From an uncultured Alphaproteobacteria bacterium (lineage in GTDB: Bacteria > Pseudomonadota > Alphaproteobacteria > Puniceispirillales > Marisalimonadaceae), in the NCBI GenBank assembly GCA_937142855.1, contig CAKZQZ010000054.1:1-64000 (forward strand): 64,000 nt of DNA, in the 5' to 3' direction. Of this stretch, positions 1 to 8,134 are shown one piece after another; the stretch's first letter is position 1; every line of letters begins with the position of its first letter. The notes beneath the pieces are model-generated. The model worked only from the letters and a program-made list of their open reading frames with translations. It ran no database searches and had not been told where the DNA came from. The position numbers were made by a program, and so were the translations under genes.

Positions 1-690
1 AAGATTGCTTTTCCTCAAAAATCTATTCATGAAATAAATAAACTTACAAGGCAACACTGGTTTATGCTTGGGCAAACCATTGGAGAAATGCCTCATATAA
101 ATCACCTAATAAAAATAGGTCGATTGGAAACTGATGGTCTGGAAAAAATCAAAACAGGACCAGCTATTCTTGTGGGCGCTCATATGGGCAATTGGGAGTT
201 TCTTTTAAGGGTTGGAGATCTAGCAGACAGACGTGCTGGTTACGTGTTTAGACCCATCAATAATTGGATATTAAATAAAATACAAATCCACAGGAATAAA
301 GATGCTAATGCTGATTTCTATAGGAAAGGTCGTTTAGCAGCTATTGGTATGGCAAGCAAACTTAAATCTGGAGAAGTTGTAGGTTTAACCGGAGATCAAT
401 TATTAAGAGAAGGTATTATGGTTCCTTTTTTTGGGACAAAAACACCAACCCCACAAGCAGCTGCGGTTATGGCTCTAAAATGGAATGTACCAATTTATAT
501 GGTTAGAATAGAACGTTTTAAGGGAATGAAATTTAAAATGACCATTGAAGACAAAATTAAAATTCCTAAGAATCTTGATAAAGAAAAAGCTATCTACACA
601 ATTACAAAAATGATTTCAACTAGAATAGAAGAATGGATCATAGATAAACCAGAACAATGGCTATGGGCTCACAGACGATGGGGAAAATAA
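1..690 (+). CDS. Lipid A biosynthesis acyltransferase (LpxL/HtrB family), 5' end missing
   Basis: The frame is open from the first base, so the gene begins outside the window and about 229 C-terminal residues are present. The family transfers acyl chains from acyl-ACP to the lipid A precursor at the inner membrane. The catalytic H-x4-E motif is visible in GAHMGNWE, and the C-terminus carries the WLWAHRRW signature seen in LpxL/LpxM enzymes. The upstream AFPQKS segment also fits the family, so the internal ATG at 64 is not the start. Which acyl position it serves cannot be read from the sequence. It faces xseA with a 67-base gap. Confidence 0.88.
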   Translation, partial: KIAFPQKSIHEINKLTRQHWFMLGQTIGEMPHINHLIKIGRLETDGLEKIKTGPAILVGAHMGNWEFLLRVGDLADRRAGYVFRPINNWILNKIQIHRNKDANADFYRKGRLAAIGMASKLKSGEVVGLTGDQLLREGIMVPFFGTKTPTPQAAAVMALKWNVPIYMVRIERFKGMKFKMTIEDKIKIPKNLDKEKAIYTITKMISTRIEEWIIDKPEQWLWAHRRWGK

Positions 691-757
691 TTAAACAAAA
701 TAAATGACAACTTAAAATAACATTTTAATAGTTTTTTTTGACCAGTTAATAGTTTAA

Positions 758-2092
758 TTAATCTATTTTTGCAGAACGAGTTTCGTCTGCAAACTTAATC
801 TTTACGTTAGAATTTTTAGCGACTTCACTGCTTAATTTTATTGCCTTGCCATCATTGTCCATAACAAGAGCAAAACCTCTATCAAGTACTCTATTAAAGC
901 TTGATGCTTCTAATAATTGGCTTAATGAATTTAACTTTGTACCTTTGCTTGTTATTACGTTTTCTAAATAATTATTAAACCTCGTATCCAAAAGATGAAT
1001 TTTAGAATCAAGATTATTAATAAGTACTTTTGGAGGAGTAAGTTTTTGAGTATACTGCACAATTTTATTTTTTTGTTCTGTAAAAATAGTCTTAAATAAA
1101 TTTTCAATATCTTTAAAAACAAAATCTAACTTTTGGTTTTTAGTATCAAAAATTTGGTCTGGTTTTCCTAGGAGCCTTATTAAACTGTTAAGCCTATCTT
1201 TATTATTATTCATCTTATTAAAAAATGATGTTTTAAGTCTTAAATCTAACTCACTAATCCTTGCTCTAAGCTCTTCTCTAACTGGAACTGACTTTTCTGC
1301 TGCTCCTGTTGGTGTTGGCGCTCTTAAATCTGAAACAAAATCAATTAATGTTGTATCTGTCTCATGACCGACAGCAGATATAACGGGGATAGAACTATTG
1401 AAAACAGCTCTAACCACAATCTCTTCATTAAAAGACCAGAGGTCTTCCAGGCTCCCTCCTCCTCTTGCAACAATTAATAGGTCAGGTTTTTTAACAATTG
1501 TTTGGCCAGACAATTCGTTAAATTTATCAATTGCGTTAGCTATTTGTGTGGCAGATCCCTCTCCTTGAACTGCAACTGGCCAAACATAAACATGACAAGG
1601 GAAACGATCAGATAATCGATGCAAAATATCTCTTATCACCGCTCCTGAGGGACTGGTAATAACTCCTATTCTTTCAGGAAGATACGGTATTGGTTTTTTA
1701 TGTTCTTGTTTGAATAAACCTTCTGCTAAAAGCTTTTTTCTTCTATCTTCAAGCATTTTGAGAAGTGCACCTTCTCCCGCAACCTCCATGCTTTCTACAA
1801 TAATTTGATATTTTGATTGTCCCGCAAAAGTTGTTACTTTACCAGTACAAATAACTTCCATACCCTCTTCTGGCTTTATAGATAACCTAGGCATAGTATA
1901 TTTCCAGATGATCGCTGCAATAGTTCCATCTATATCTTTTAAAGTAAAATAAACATGACCTGAACCAGGAAAAGATGGCCTGGAAATTTCACCTCTAATG
2001 CGAACATAGCTAAAATTTGTCTCAACTAATTTTTTAATTACATGAGAAAATTCACCAACAGAATAAACCGGATTATTTGTATTATCTTCCAT
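758..2092 (-). CDS. xseA: Exodeoxyribonuclease VII large subunit
   Basis: Catalytic large subunit of ExoVII, which degrades single-stranded DNA into oligonucleotides together with several XseB copies. The 444-residue protein has the N-terminal OB-fold (IRGEISRPSFPGSGHVYFTLKD, about residues 33-54) and the conserved core with VITSPSGAVIRDIL, ARGGGSLEDLWSFN and SAVGHETDTTLIDFVSDLRAPTP. A long helical, Lys/Asn-rich region follows, as in the family. The start is taken at the ATG at 2092; a TTG lies one codon upstream. No xseB gene is in the window. It is divergent from purD with about 85 bases between them, an arrangement common in alphaproteobacteria. Confidence 0.95.
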   Translation of the reverse strand: MEDNTNNPVYSVGEFSHVIKKLVETNFSYVRIRGEISRPSFPGSGHVYFTLKDIDGTIAAIIWKYTMPRLSIKPEEGMEVICTGKVTTFAGQSKYQIIVESMEVAGEGALLKMLEDRRKKLLAEGLFKQEHKKPIPYLPERIGVITSPSGAVIRDILHRLSDRFPCHVYVWPVAVQGEGSATQIANAIDKFNELSGQTIVKKPDLLIVARGGGSLEDLWSFNEEIVVRAVFNSSIPVISAVGHETDTTLIDFVSDLRAPTPTGAAEKSVPVREELRARISELDLRLKTSFFNKMNNNKDRLNSLIRLLGKPDQIFDTKNQKLDFVFKDIENLFKTIFTEQKNKIVQYTQKLTPPKVLINNLDSKIHLLDTRFNNYLENVITSKGTKLNSLSQLLEASSFNRVLDRGFALVMDNDGKAIKLSSEVAKNSNVKIKFADETRSAKID

Positions 2093-2177
2093 CAATAATC
2101 ATTAAATTTTATATTTATCATAATTTAATACTATGGCATATTCTACCAAACCTAAAGCTTTTTGGAGTAAATAATTT

Positions 2178-3440
2178 ATGAATATTTTAGTAGTAGGCGG
2201 AGGTGGAAGAGAACATGCAATCGCTTATTCATTGTCTAAATCTCCATTAGCCAAAAAATTAATTGTTGCTCCTGGTAATCCAGGGATTGAGGCATTTGCC
2301 GAATGTTCTTCAGTAGCCGCAGATGATATTGATGGACAATGTAAATTAGCAAAAGAAATGAATGCAGATATTGTTTTCATAGGACCAGAAATACCATTGG
2401 TTCTTGGCTTAAAGGATAAATTATCTGATTTAGGCATAAATGCATTTGGACCAACAAAAAAAGCTGCACAATTGGAAGGATCAAAAACCTTTTCAAGAAA
2501 TTTCTGTAAAAAAAATAATATTCCACAACCTCATTTCAAATATTGTAATGACCTGGAAACTGCTAAAAAACAAATTGAATTGTTAAAAGGATACTGTGTT
2601 GTAAAAGCAGATGGTCTTGCAGCCGGCAAAGGTGTTGTTGTATGTGACACAGCTGAAGAAGCCATAGCAGCCTCATCTCAAATGTTAGAAGAAAATATTT
2701 TTGGCGATGCTGGAAAATCTATTCTAATAGAAGAGAGAATAACTGGCATTGAGGCAAGTATATTTGCTGTTTCAGATGGTGATACGGCAGTTATTCTTGG
2801 AACAGCACAAGATCACAAGAGAGCTTATGACAATGATCAAGGTCCCAATACTGGAGGTATGGGAGCTATATCTCCAGCACCTGCCCTAGATGAAGAATTG
2901 AATAAAAACATTTTTGATAATATTATAAAACCTACAATTGATGGCATGAAATCCGATGGGAACCCTTATGAAGGTATTTTGTACGCTGGCATCATGCTTA
3001 CTGAAAACGGACCTAAAGTTATCGAGTTTAATTGTCGTTTTGGAGACCCAGAAACTCAAGTGGTGCTTCCACGTCTTAAGACTGATCTTGTAGAAATAGT
3101 TAATGCCGCAGTATCAAAAAAATTACAAGATATGTCTATTGAGCTTATTAATGACACAGCCATTACTGTAGTATTAGCAAGTAAAGGTTACCCAGGTAAA
3201 TTCACAAAAAGCCTTGAGTTACCATCTCTAAATCCAACGCTCAACAAAAAAGACATATCGGTATTCCATTCTGGAACTTCTAAAAATGAAGACGGCAAAC
3301 TTATCTCTAATGGTGGAAGAGTTTTATCCATAACTGCTACTGGAAAAAATGTTCAAGACTGTAGAAATAAGGCATATGATGCAGTTGAAAAAATAAATTG
3401 GAATGAAGGTTTTTATAGAAAAGATATAGGTAAGTTATAA
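2178..3440 (+). CDS. purD: Phosphoribosylamine-glycine ligase (GAR synthetase)
   Basis: Second step of de novo purine synthesis: ATP-dependent joining of glycine to phosphoribosylamine in the cytoplasm. The 420-residue protein is the usual single-domain bacterial size. It shows the N-terminal VVGGGGREHAIA motif, the ATP-grasp segment VVKADGLAAGKGVVV, the DHKRAYDNDQGPNTGGMGA signature and the metal-binding EFNCRFGDPE segment. The start is unambiguous because the first residues already belong to the fold. The stop is separated from the convergent tadA stop by one base. Confidence 0.97.
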   Translation: MNILVVGGGGREHAIAYSLSKSPLAKKLIVAPGNPGIEAFAECSSVAADDIDGQCKLAKEMNADIVFIGPEIPLVLGLKDKLSDLGINAFGPTKKAAQLEGSKTFSRNFCKKNNIPQPHFKYCNDLETAKKQIELLKGYCVVKADGLAAGKGVVVCDTAEEAIAASSQMLEENIFGDAGKSILIEERITGIEASIFAVSDGDTAVILGTAQDHKRAYDNDQGPNTGGMGAISPAPALDEELNKNIFDNIIKPTIDGMKSDGNPYEGILYAGIMLTENGPKVIEFNCRFGDPETQVVLPRLKTDLVEIVNAAVSKKLQDMSIELINDTAITVVLASKGYPGKFTKSLELPSLNPTLNKKDISVFHSGTSKNEDGKLISNGGRVLSITATGKNVQDCRNKAYDAVEKINWNEGFYRKDIGKL

Positions 3441-3441
3441 T

Positions 3442-3894
3442 TTATCTGAGTGTTTTAAAAAATTTTTTTAGCATTATTTCTGATTTATCAGCAGAAAAAC
3501 CAGAGTAAATTTCTATATTATCGTTGTTTGAAAAAATTTTTGGTCCATTGTCAATGGCTCCACCTTTTTTATCCTCTGCACCGTAATATAGCCGACTTAT
3601 TCTAGCTTGTTTAATTATACTCGCACACATTGCGCAAGGCTCTAAAGTAACCCAAATATCACAACCTATTAGAAATTTTTTGCTAGTAACCTTTAGTGCT
3701 TTTTCTATCACTAATTTTTCTGCATGACATAATGGATTATTTTTAGTTTCAACTAAATTATGTGCTTTTGCGATTACTTGACCTTCACTATTTACAATAA
3801 CTGCTCCAACTGGCACTTCTTTTTTATTTTTTGCCTTAATGGCCTCAGCTATAGCCAATTGCATATAGTCCATTGGATCGACCAAAGATTTCAT
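3442..3894 (-). CDS. tadA: tRNA-specific adenosine deaminase
   Basis: Zinc deaminase that converts A34 to inosine in tRNA-Arg(ACG), an essential wobble modification. The CDA-fold signatures are present: the zinc His and catalytic Glu in CHAEKLVI, and the PCAMC motif carrying both zinc cysteines. It has 150 residues from the ATG at 3894; homologues often start close to MDYMQLAIAEA, so the ATG at 3873 is a reasonable alternative. It is convergent with purD and divergent from the pseudouridine synthase gene, a neighbourhood widely kept in alphaproteobacteria. Confidence 0.94.
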   Translation of the reverse strand: MKSLVDPMDYMQLAIAEAIKAKNKKEVPVGAVIVNSEGQVIAKAHNLVETKNNPLCHAEKLVIEKALKVTSKKFLIGCDIWVTLEPCAMCASIIKQARISRLYYGAEDKKGGAIDNGPKIFSNNDNIEIYSGFSADKSEIMLKKFFKTLR

Positions 3895-3947
3895 CCTTAA
3901 TAGTTAGAAATATTGCTAATAATTGTTAAAGTCTATAATACAACAAT

Positions 3948-4751
3948 ATGAAAAATTCTTTTAAAAAAAATAATGAAACTAGCTTGAAATCAGAAGTAAC
4001 TTCTTCTGAACCAGAAAGAATAGCGAAAGCCATAGCAAGATCTGGGTTATGTTCCAGAAGAGAAGCTGAGAGATGGATACTTGATGGTAAGGTTAAAGTT
4101 AATAATAAAATTTTAATAGAATGTGGAACTAAAGTTACCTCAGGTGATATTATTGAGGTAAATGGGCAACCATTACCAAATAAAACTATAACTAAGCTCT
4201 GGTTATATCATAAACAAAGAGGGTATCTGGTTACTAATAATGATCCTGAGGGTAGATTGACAATTTTTGATCAATTGAAAAAAAAAACTGATAATAGGTT
4301 TATTTCTGTTGGTCGTTTAGATATGGATTCTGAAGGGCTTTTGTTGCTTACTAATGACGGTGATTTGGCAAGAAAACTTGAATTACCATCAACTGGCTGG
4401 CTTCGTAAATATCGAGTAAGAGTACATGGATACGTTATTGCAAAAGACCTTGAGCCATTAAAAAATGGTATTACTGTTGATGGTATAAAATATGGTAGGA
4501 TAGATGCATCTTTAGATAGACAACAAGGAAGCAACGCTTGGCTTACTCTCAGCTTCAGGGAAGGGAAAAATAGAGAAATTCGTAAAGTTATGAATCATCT
4601 TGGTTACAACGTAAACCGCCTAATTAGAATTTCCTTTGGACCATTTAATTTAAGAAACCTTCCATCTGGTGAGCTTGAGGAAGTTAAGCAAAGGGTTTTA
4701 AATGATCAATTAGGTTTAACAAAACCAAAAAAACAAAATAAAATTAAATAA
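3948..4751 (+). CDS. 23S/16S rRNA pseudouridine synthase (RsuA/RluB family)
   Basis: Converts specific rRNA uridines to pseudouridine. An S4 RNA-binding domain (about residues 26-70, with RSGLCSRREAERW) precedes the catalytic domain, whose catalytic Asp lies in VGRLDMDSEGLLLLTNDG. The family C-terminal motif GKNREIRKVMNHLG follows. The S4-plus-catalytic layout and place beside tadA and rsmD fit the alphaproteobacterial RluB-type enzyme, but the exact target uridine cannot be settled from sequence. Both ends are short and Lys/Asn-rich, typical of this genome. rsmD starts 21 bases after the stop, so the two are probably co-transcribed. Confidence 0.9.
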   Translation: MKNSFKKNNETSLKSEVTSSEPERIAKAIARSGLCSRREAERWILDGKVKVNNKILIECGTKVTSGDIIEVNGQPLPNKTITKLWLYHKQRGYLVTNNDPEGRLTIFDQLKKKTDNRFISVGRLDMDSEGLLLLTNDGDLARKLELPSTGWLRKYRVRVHGYVIAKDLEPLKNGITVDGIKYGRIDASLDRQQGSNAWLTLSFREGKNREIRKVMNHLGYNVNRLIRISFGPFNLRNLPSGELEEVKQRVLNDQLGLTKPKKQNKIK

Positions 4752-4772
4752 TATTATACAGACATATTAGAA

Positions 4773-5354
4773 ATGAGAGTAATTGGAGGAAAATTCAAGG
4801 GATTAAAGCTAATGCCCCCTAACGATTTAGGGATAAGGCCAACATCAGATAGATTAAAAGAAGCACTCTTTTCAATCTTAGAATCAAAAAAATATAATAT
4901 AAACATTAACAATTCTAGTGTGATTGATATATGCAGTGGAACGGGAGCACTTGGTATTGAAGCGTTATCTCGAGGGGCTAATAAAATTTATTTTATTGAT
5001 CAAGAGACTAAGTCCATTCAAATAATTCAGAAAAACATTTCTAAATTAAAAATCAATAATGAAGATAAAATTTTTATAAAAGTAATAAAGGATAAGTCAA
5101 CAAAAGCTCTAAAAAAAATAAATCATGTTTTTGATATTGTTTTAATAGATCCCCCCTACAAAACAAAAATCATTGAAGAAACTTTACAAGATTTAAAAAA
5201 TTATAATTTGATTAAAACTCATAGCTATATATTTGCTGAAAGTAGCAATGCGGAAATATTTGATTTTAATGGTTATGAGTTATTGGATACCAAAAAATAT
5301 GGCAAGTCAAAGTTAACAATTTTAAAATTAATAAACTCAAGTTCTATTGAATAA
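4773..5354 (+). CDS. rsmD: 16S rRNA (guanine966-N2)-methyltransferase
   Basis: SAM-dependent methyltransferase acting on the assembled small ribosomal subunit. The 193-residue protein begins RVIGGKFKGLKL, as RsmD does, carries the SAM-binding loop DICSGTGALGIEALSRGA and the N-methyltransferase catalytic tetrad DPPY. The start is well supported because RVIGG is the usual family N-terminus. The 3' end overlaps the convergent mutL gene by 18 bases, leaving no room for a terminator between them. Confidence 0.95.
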   Translation: MRVIGGKFKGLKLMPPNDLGIRPTSDRLKEALFSILESKKYNININNSSVIDICSGTGALGIEALSRGANKIYFIDQETKSIQIIQKNISKLKINNEDKIFIKVIKDKSTKALKKINHVFDIVLIDPPYKTKIIEETLQDLKNYNLIKTHSYIFAESSNAEIFDFNGYELLDTKKYGKSKLTILKLINSSSIE

Positions 5355-7121
5355 TTTTTCGATGTCTTTTAATGAAAGGCTAATAGAAGTAGGTCTTCCA
5401 TGGTTACATTGACCAGAATTAGGCGTTCTTTCCATCTCCCTTAGTAACTGGTTCATTTCATTTTCGTTAAGACTTCTTCCAGATCTTACAGATCTATGAC
5501 ATGCAATGTTTCCTAATATCAAATCTATTTTTGCATGATAAGAAGTGGGCAACCCAGTCGAAGATAAATCATCACCAAGATCAATAATTATTTGTTTTAT
5601 ATCTGCATCGCCTATCAAAGCAGGAACCTCACGAACAATTATCATGCCTTCACCAAAAGGCTCAATAATAAACCCAATATCAGACAATAATTCAACATTC
5701 TCCAAAATCATTTCCAAAGGAGTAGGAGCAAGGTTTATAACTTCTGGTAAAAGTAATATTTGTTTTTCCAATGATTTATTTTCTCGTGCAGCCTTCATTT
5801 TTTCTAAAACTAATCTTTCATGAGCTGCATGCTGATCTACTATTACAATGCCTTCAGAATTCCTTGATATTATATAATTTTTGCTGAATTGCGCCAACGC
5901 AACACCTAATGGAAAATCATCATTTTGATCAATGACCTGTTGCTCTTCAAAATTATCAGTTTCTTTAATTGTTTTAATTGAAGGTTCTAAATCATTATTA
6001 CTAAAAAAATTTTCATTATTTCCAAAATTATCCTTAAGCTTTATCTGGTTATAAGTATTAAACTTCTCAACAGCTTGTTTCGATATCTCACTAGTAGTTT
6101 GACTAAAACTTATATTTAACTCTCTACTTATTGAACCGACAATTAAGCTTCTAATAATAGCATTATCTTCAAATCTTACTTCCGTTTTACCCGGGTGAAC
6201 ATTAACATCAATAAATTCAGGTGGAACTTCTATATATAAACAAAATACAGGAAATCTACCTTTAGGAAGAGTATCTCGATATGCTGCCCTAATAGCGCCT
6301 GATAAATTTCTATCTTGAATAGACCTTCCATTAATAAATAAATATTGTTGGCTATAATTGGACTTATTTAAAGTTGGCAAACCTATAAAACCATTTATTT
6401 TTGCAAAACCTTGATTCTTAATAGCTTTGGAGTTTTTTATTTTTATTGCTTCATCAGCAAAATTTTTTCCTAATATATTTCTAATTCTATTCAAAAAGGA
6501 CTTGTTTGTGTCTCGTTCGTTTTCAGGCTTTATATTTAATAATTCGCGACCATCTGCTTGTAATCTAAACCCAATAAGAGGATTAACCAATGCTTGTTTT
6601 AGAACTATCTGATGACAATAACTTCTCTCTAGATTTGAAGATTTGAGAAACTTTAAACGTGCAGGTGTGGCATAGAATAAATTTTTAACAGATATGATAG
6701 TTCCTATCTGCCTTGATGATGGATATATTTCATCAAAATTTCCTGCCGCTACGTCTAATGCCCACGCATCATTAGAGTTTTTTGACTTTGTTTGAATATT
6801 CAACTGGCTTACTGCGGCAATTGAAGGCAAAGCTTCACCTCTAAACCCTAAAAAATTTATTTTATTTAGATTATTAGTTGGAAGTTTTGAAGTAGCATGT
6901 CTTTCAACAGCTAAGCCTATGTGATTTTTTTCAATCCCTATTCCATTATCAGAAACTGATATTAAACTTTTACCGCCGTCGTCTAGTACAATGTCAATTT
7001 GTGTGGCGTTAGCGTCAATAGAGTTCTCAATTAATTCTTTTAATGCTGAAGCAGGTCTTTCTACAACCTCACCAGCAGCAATCTGATTAATAAGATTTTC
7101 AGGAAGCCTTCTTATTTCCAT
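5337..7121 (-). CDS. mutL: DNA mismatch repair protein MutL (endonuclease-type)
   Basis: Mismatch repair coordinator. The N-terminal GHKL ATPase shows ELIENSIDA, DNGIGI, HATSK and FRGEALPSIAAV. After an Asn-rich linker (about residues 335-400), the C-terminal domain holds the DQHAAHERLVLE metal-binding endonuclease motif and a CNHGRP motif. These match MutL proteins that nick DNA themselves in bacteria lacking MutH, as in most alphaproteobacteria. The 594-residue length is normal. The 3' end overlaps rsmD by 18 bases; the lipoprotein gene upstream ends 13 bases before its start, so it may be the last gene of the ribF-ileS-lspA transcription unit. Confidence 0.96.
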   Translation of the reverse strand: MEIRRLPENLINQIAAGEVVERPASALKELIENSIDANATQIDIVLDDGGKSLISVSDNGIGIEKNHIGLAVERHATSKLPTNNLNKINFLGFRGEALPSIAAVSQLNIQTKSKNSNDAWALDVAAGNFDEIYPSSRQIGTIISVKNLFYATPARLKFLKSSNLERSYCHQIVLKQALVNPLIGFRLQADGRELLNIKPENERDTNKSFLNRIRNILGKNFADEAIKIKNSKAIKNQGFAKINGFIGLPTLNKSNYSQQYLFINGRSIQDRNLSGAIRAAYRDTLPKGRFPVFCLYIEVPPEFIDVNVHPGKTEVRFEDNAIIRSLIVGSISRELNISFSQTTSEISKQAVEKFNTYNQIKLKDNFGNNENFFSNNDLEPSIKTIKETDNFEEQQVIDQNDDFPLGVALAQFSKNYIISRNSEGIVIVDQHAAHERLVLEKMKAARENKSLEKQILLLPEVINLAPTPLEMILENVELLSDIGFIIEPFGEGMIIVREVPALIGDADIKQIIIDLGDDLSSTGLPTSYHAKIDLILGNIACHRSVRSGRSLNENEMNQLLREMERTPNSGQCNHGRPTSISLSLKDIEKLFNRT

Positions 7122-7134
7122 AACAGGTTCCGTT

Positions 7135-7656
7135 TTACTTTATTAGAACAGACTTTCCAGAATTTTTCTCAATAGCCGGTGAAGGTGTTGAATTAATATT
7201 TTGTCCTAATGATTTATTTTTTCTTATTCTCAAAGCTTCTTTTTTAGCATCTATTACAACACCTGTTTCTGGGACTTGTCCAAATAATATATCTATGCCT
7301 CTTCTCTCACTTAAAGAAATACCTAGTGTTTCTTCATCAACTAACTTTCTAATATCTTTAGGTATTTTCTTATCATCAAACAAATCTGCAAAGCTTGATA
7401 CCTGATTAGTTTCTTTAACATTAATTTCACTACTAAGATTAAAATCATTCTCAGTCTTTAATGTATCATTATTTTTAAACATATCAGGATCTATATTATA
7501 TCCAGGTGGAACAATAAGGGATGGGGTCATAGCAACAGAAAACTCATCCGGTATCACTTTTTCCTTACCTACGGCTTTCCTAAAATCTGAACAGCTAGAT
7601 AAAGACATACCTAAGGGAATTAAAAAAACAAATATTGTAAGAAATTTATTTTTCAT
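7135..7656 (-). CDS. DUF3035 lipoprotein, BamF-like subunit of the outer-membrane assembly complex
   Basis: The 173-residue protein begins MKNKFLTIFVFLIPLGMS and then has the lipobox LSSC, so it should be acylated and processed by the LspA encoded just upstream. The mature part starts with the DFRKAVGKEKVIPDEF segment and an IVPPGY motif, the hallmark of DUF3035 proteins in alphaproteobacteria, which are annotated as BamF of the beta-barrel assembly machinery. The start at 7656 is chosen because it gives a clean signal peptide; a longer reading runs deeper into lspA. It overlaps the lspA 3' end by 11 bases, suggesting translational coupling. Assignment to BamF rests on the family, not on a demonstrated role. 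Confidence 0.75.
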   Translation of the reverse strand: MKNKFLTIFVFLIPLGMSLSSCSDFRKAVGKEKVIPDEFSVAMTPSLIVPPGYNIDPDMFKNNDTLKTENDFNLSSEINVKETNQVSSFADLFDDKKIPKDIRKLVDEETLGISLSERRGIDILFGQVPETGVVIDAKKEALRIRKNKSLGQNINSTPSPAIEKNSGKSVLIK

Positions 7657-8134
7657 AATAAGAACTTTCAGATGTAAAAAATTGACTAAAAAGGAACACA
7701 CATGCTCCAATAAAAATTATTGTATCAGCAAGATTAAAAGCTGGCCAGTGTAAATCGTCAACATAAAAATCTATGAAATCCACGACTTTACCATATAATA
7801 TTCTATCAATTGCATTGCCTATTGCGCCACTAGCTATTAATACAAAGCCTAATGATGAGTATTTTGGTAATTTAAATGAGGAAAATATTAACCAAAAACT
7901 TACTAAAAAAGCAAAAGCGGTAAATCCATACCTTCCAATTTCTCCTGAATCTTGAAAAAAGCCAAATGAAATTCCACTATTCCATACAGGTGTCATTGAA
8001 AGAAAGGGTGTTAATTGTATCGATTGAGCTTCAATGAAAAGATTTTTAATTGCCCATAATTTTGTTATATAATCCAGAGCAATGAAAGTTATAAAAATTA
8101 ATAAAAGATTAAATATACCTATGTTTTTTTTCAT
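7646..8134 (-). CDS. lspA: Lipoprotein signal peptidase (signal peptidase II)
   Basis: Aspartic membrane protease that cleaves diacylglyceryl-prolipoproteins before the lipidated Cys. The 162-residue protein has four hydrophobic segments and the family blocks NSGISFGFF, GAIGNAIDRI (first catalytic Asp), VVDFIDFY and FNLADTIIFIGA (second catalytic Asp). The start overlaps the ileS stop by four bases, and the lipoprotein gene overlaps its end; the ileS-lspA pairing is ancient and widespread. Confidence 0.96.
   Translation of the reverse strand: MKKNIGIFNLLLIFITFIALDYITKLWAIKNLFIEAQSIQLTPFLSMTPVWNSGISFGFFQDSGEIGRYGFTAFAFLVSFWLIFSSFKLPKYSSLGFVLIASGAIGNAIDRILYGKVVDFIDFYVDDLHWPAFNLADTIIFIGACVFLFSQFFTSESSYYEK

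Noticed and set aside
54-64. ATG at 64 as the start of the acyltransferase
   Set aside because: The frame is open through the window start, and the residues before the Met match the family, so the gene is truncated by the window.
2225-2437. Minus-strand frame inside purD
   Set aside because: It is a shadow of the purD coding sequence, with no ribosome binding site and no resemblance to a protein family.
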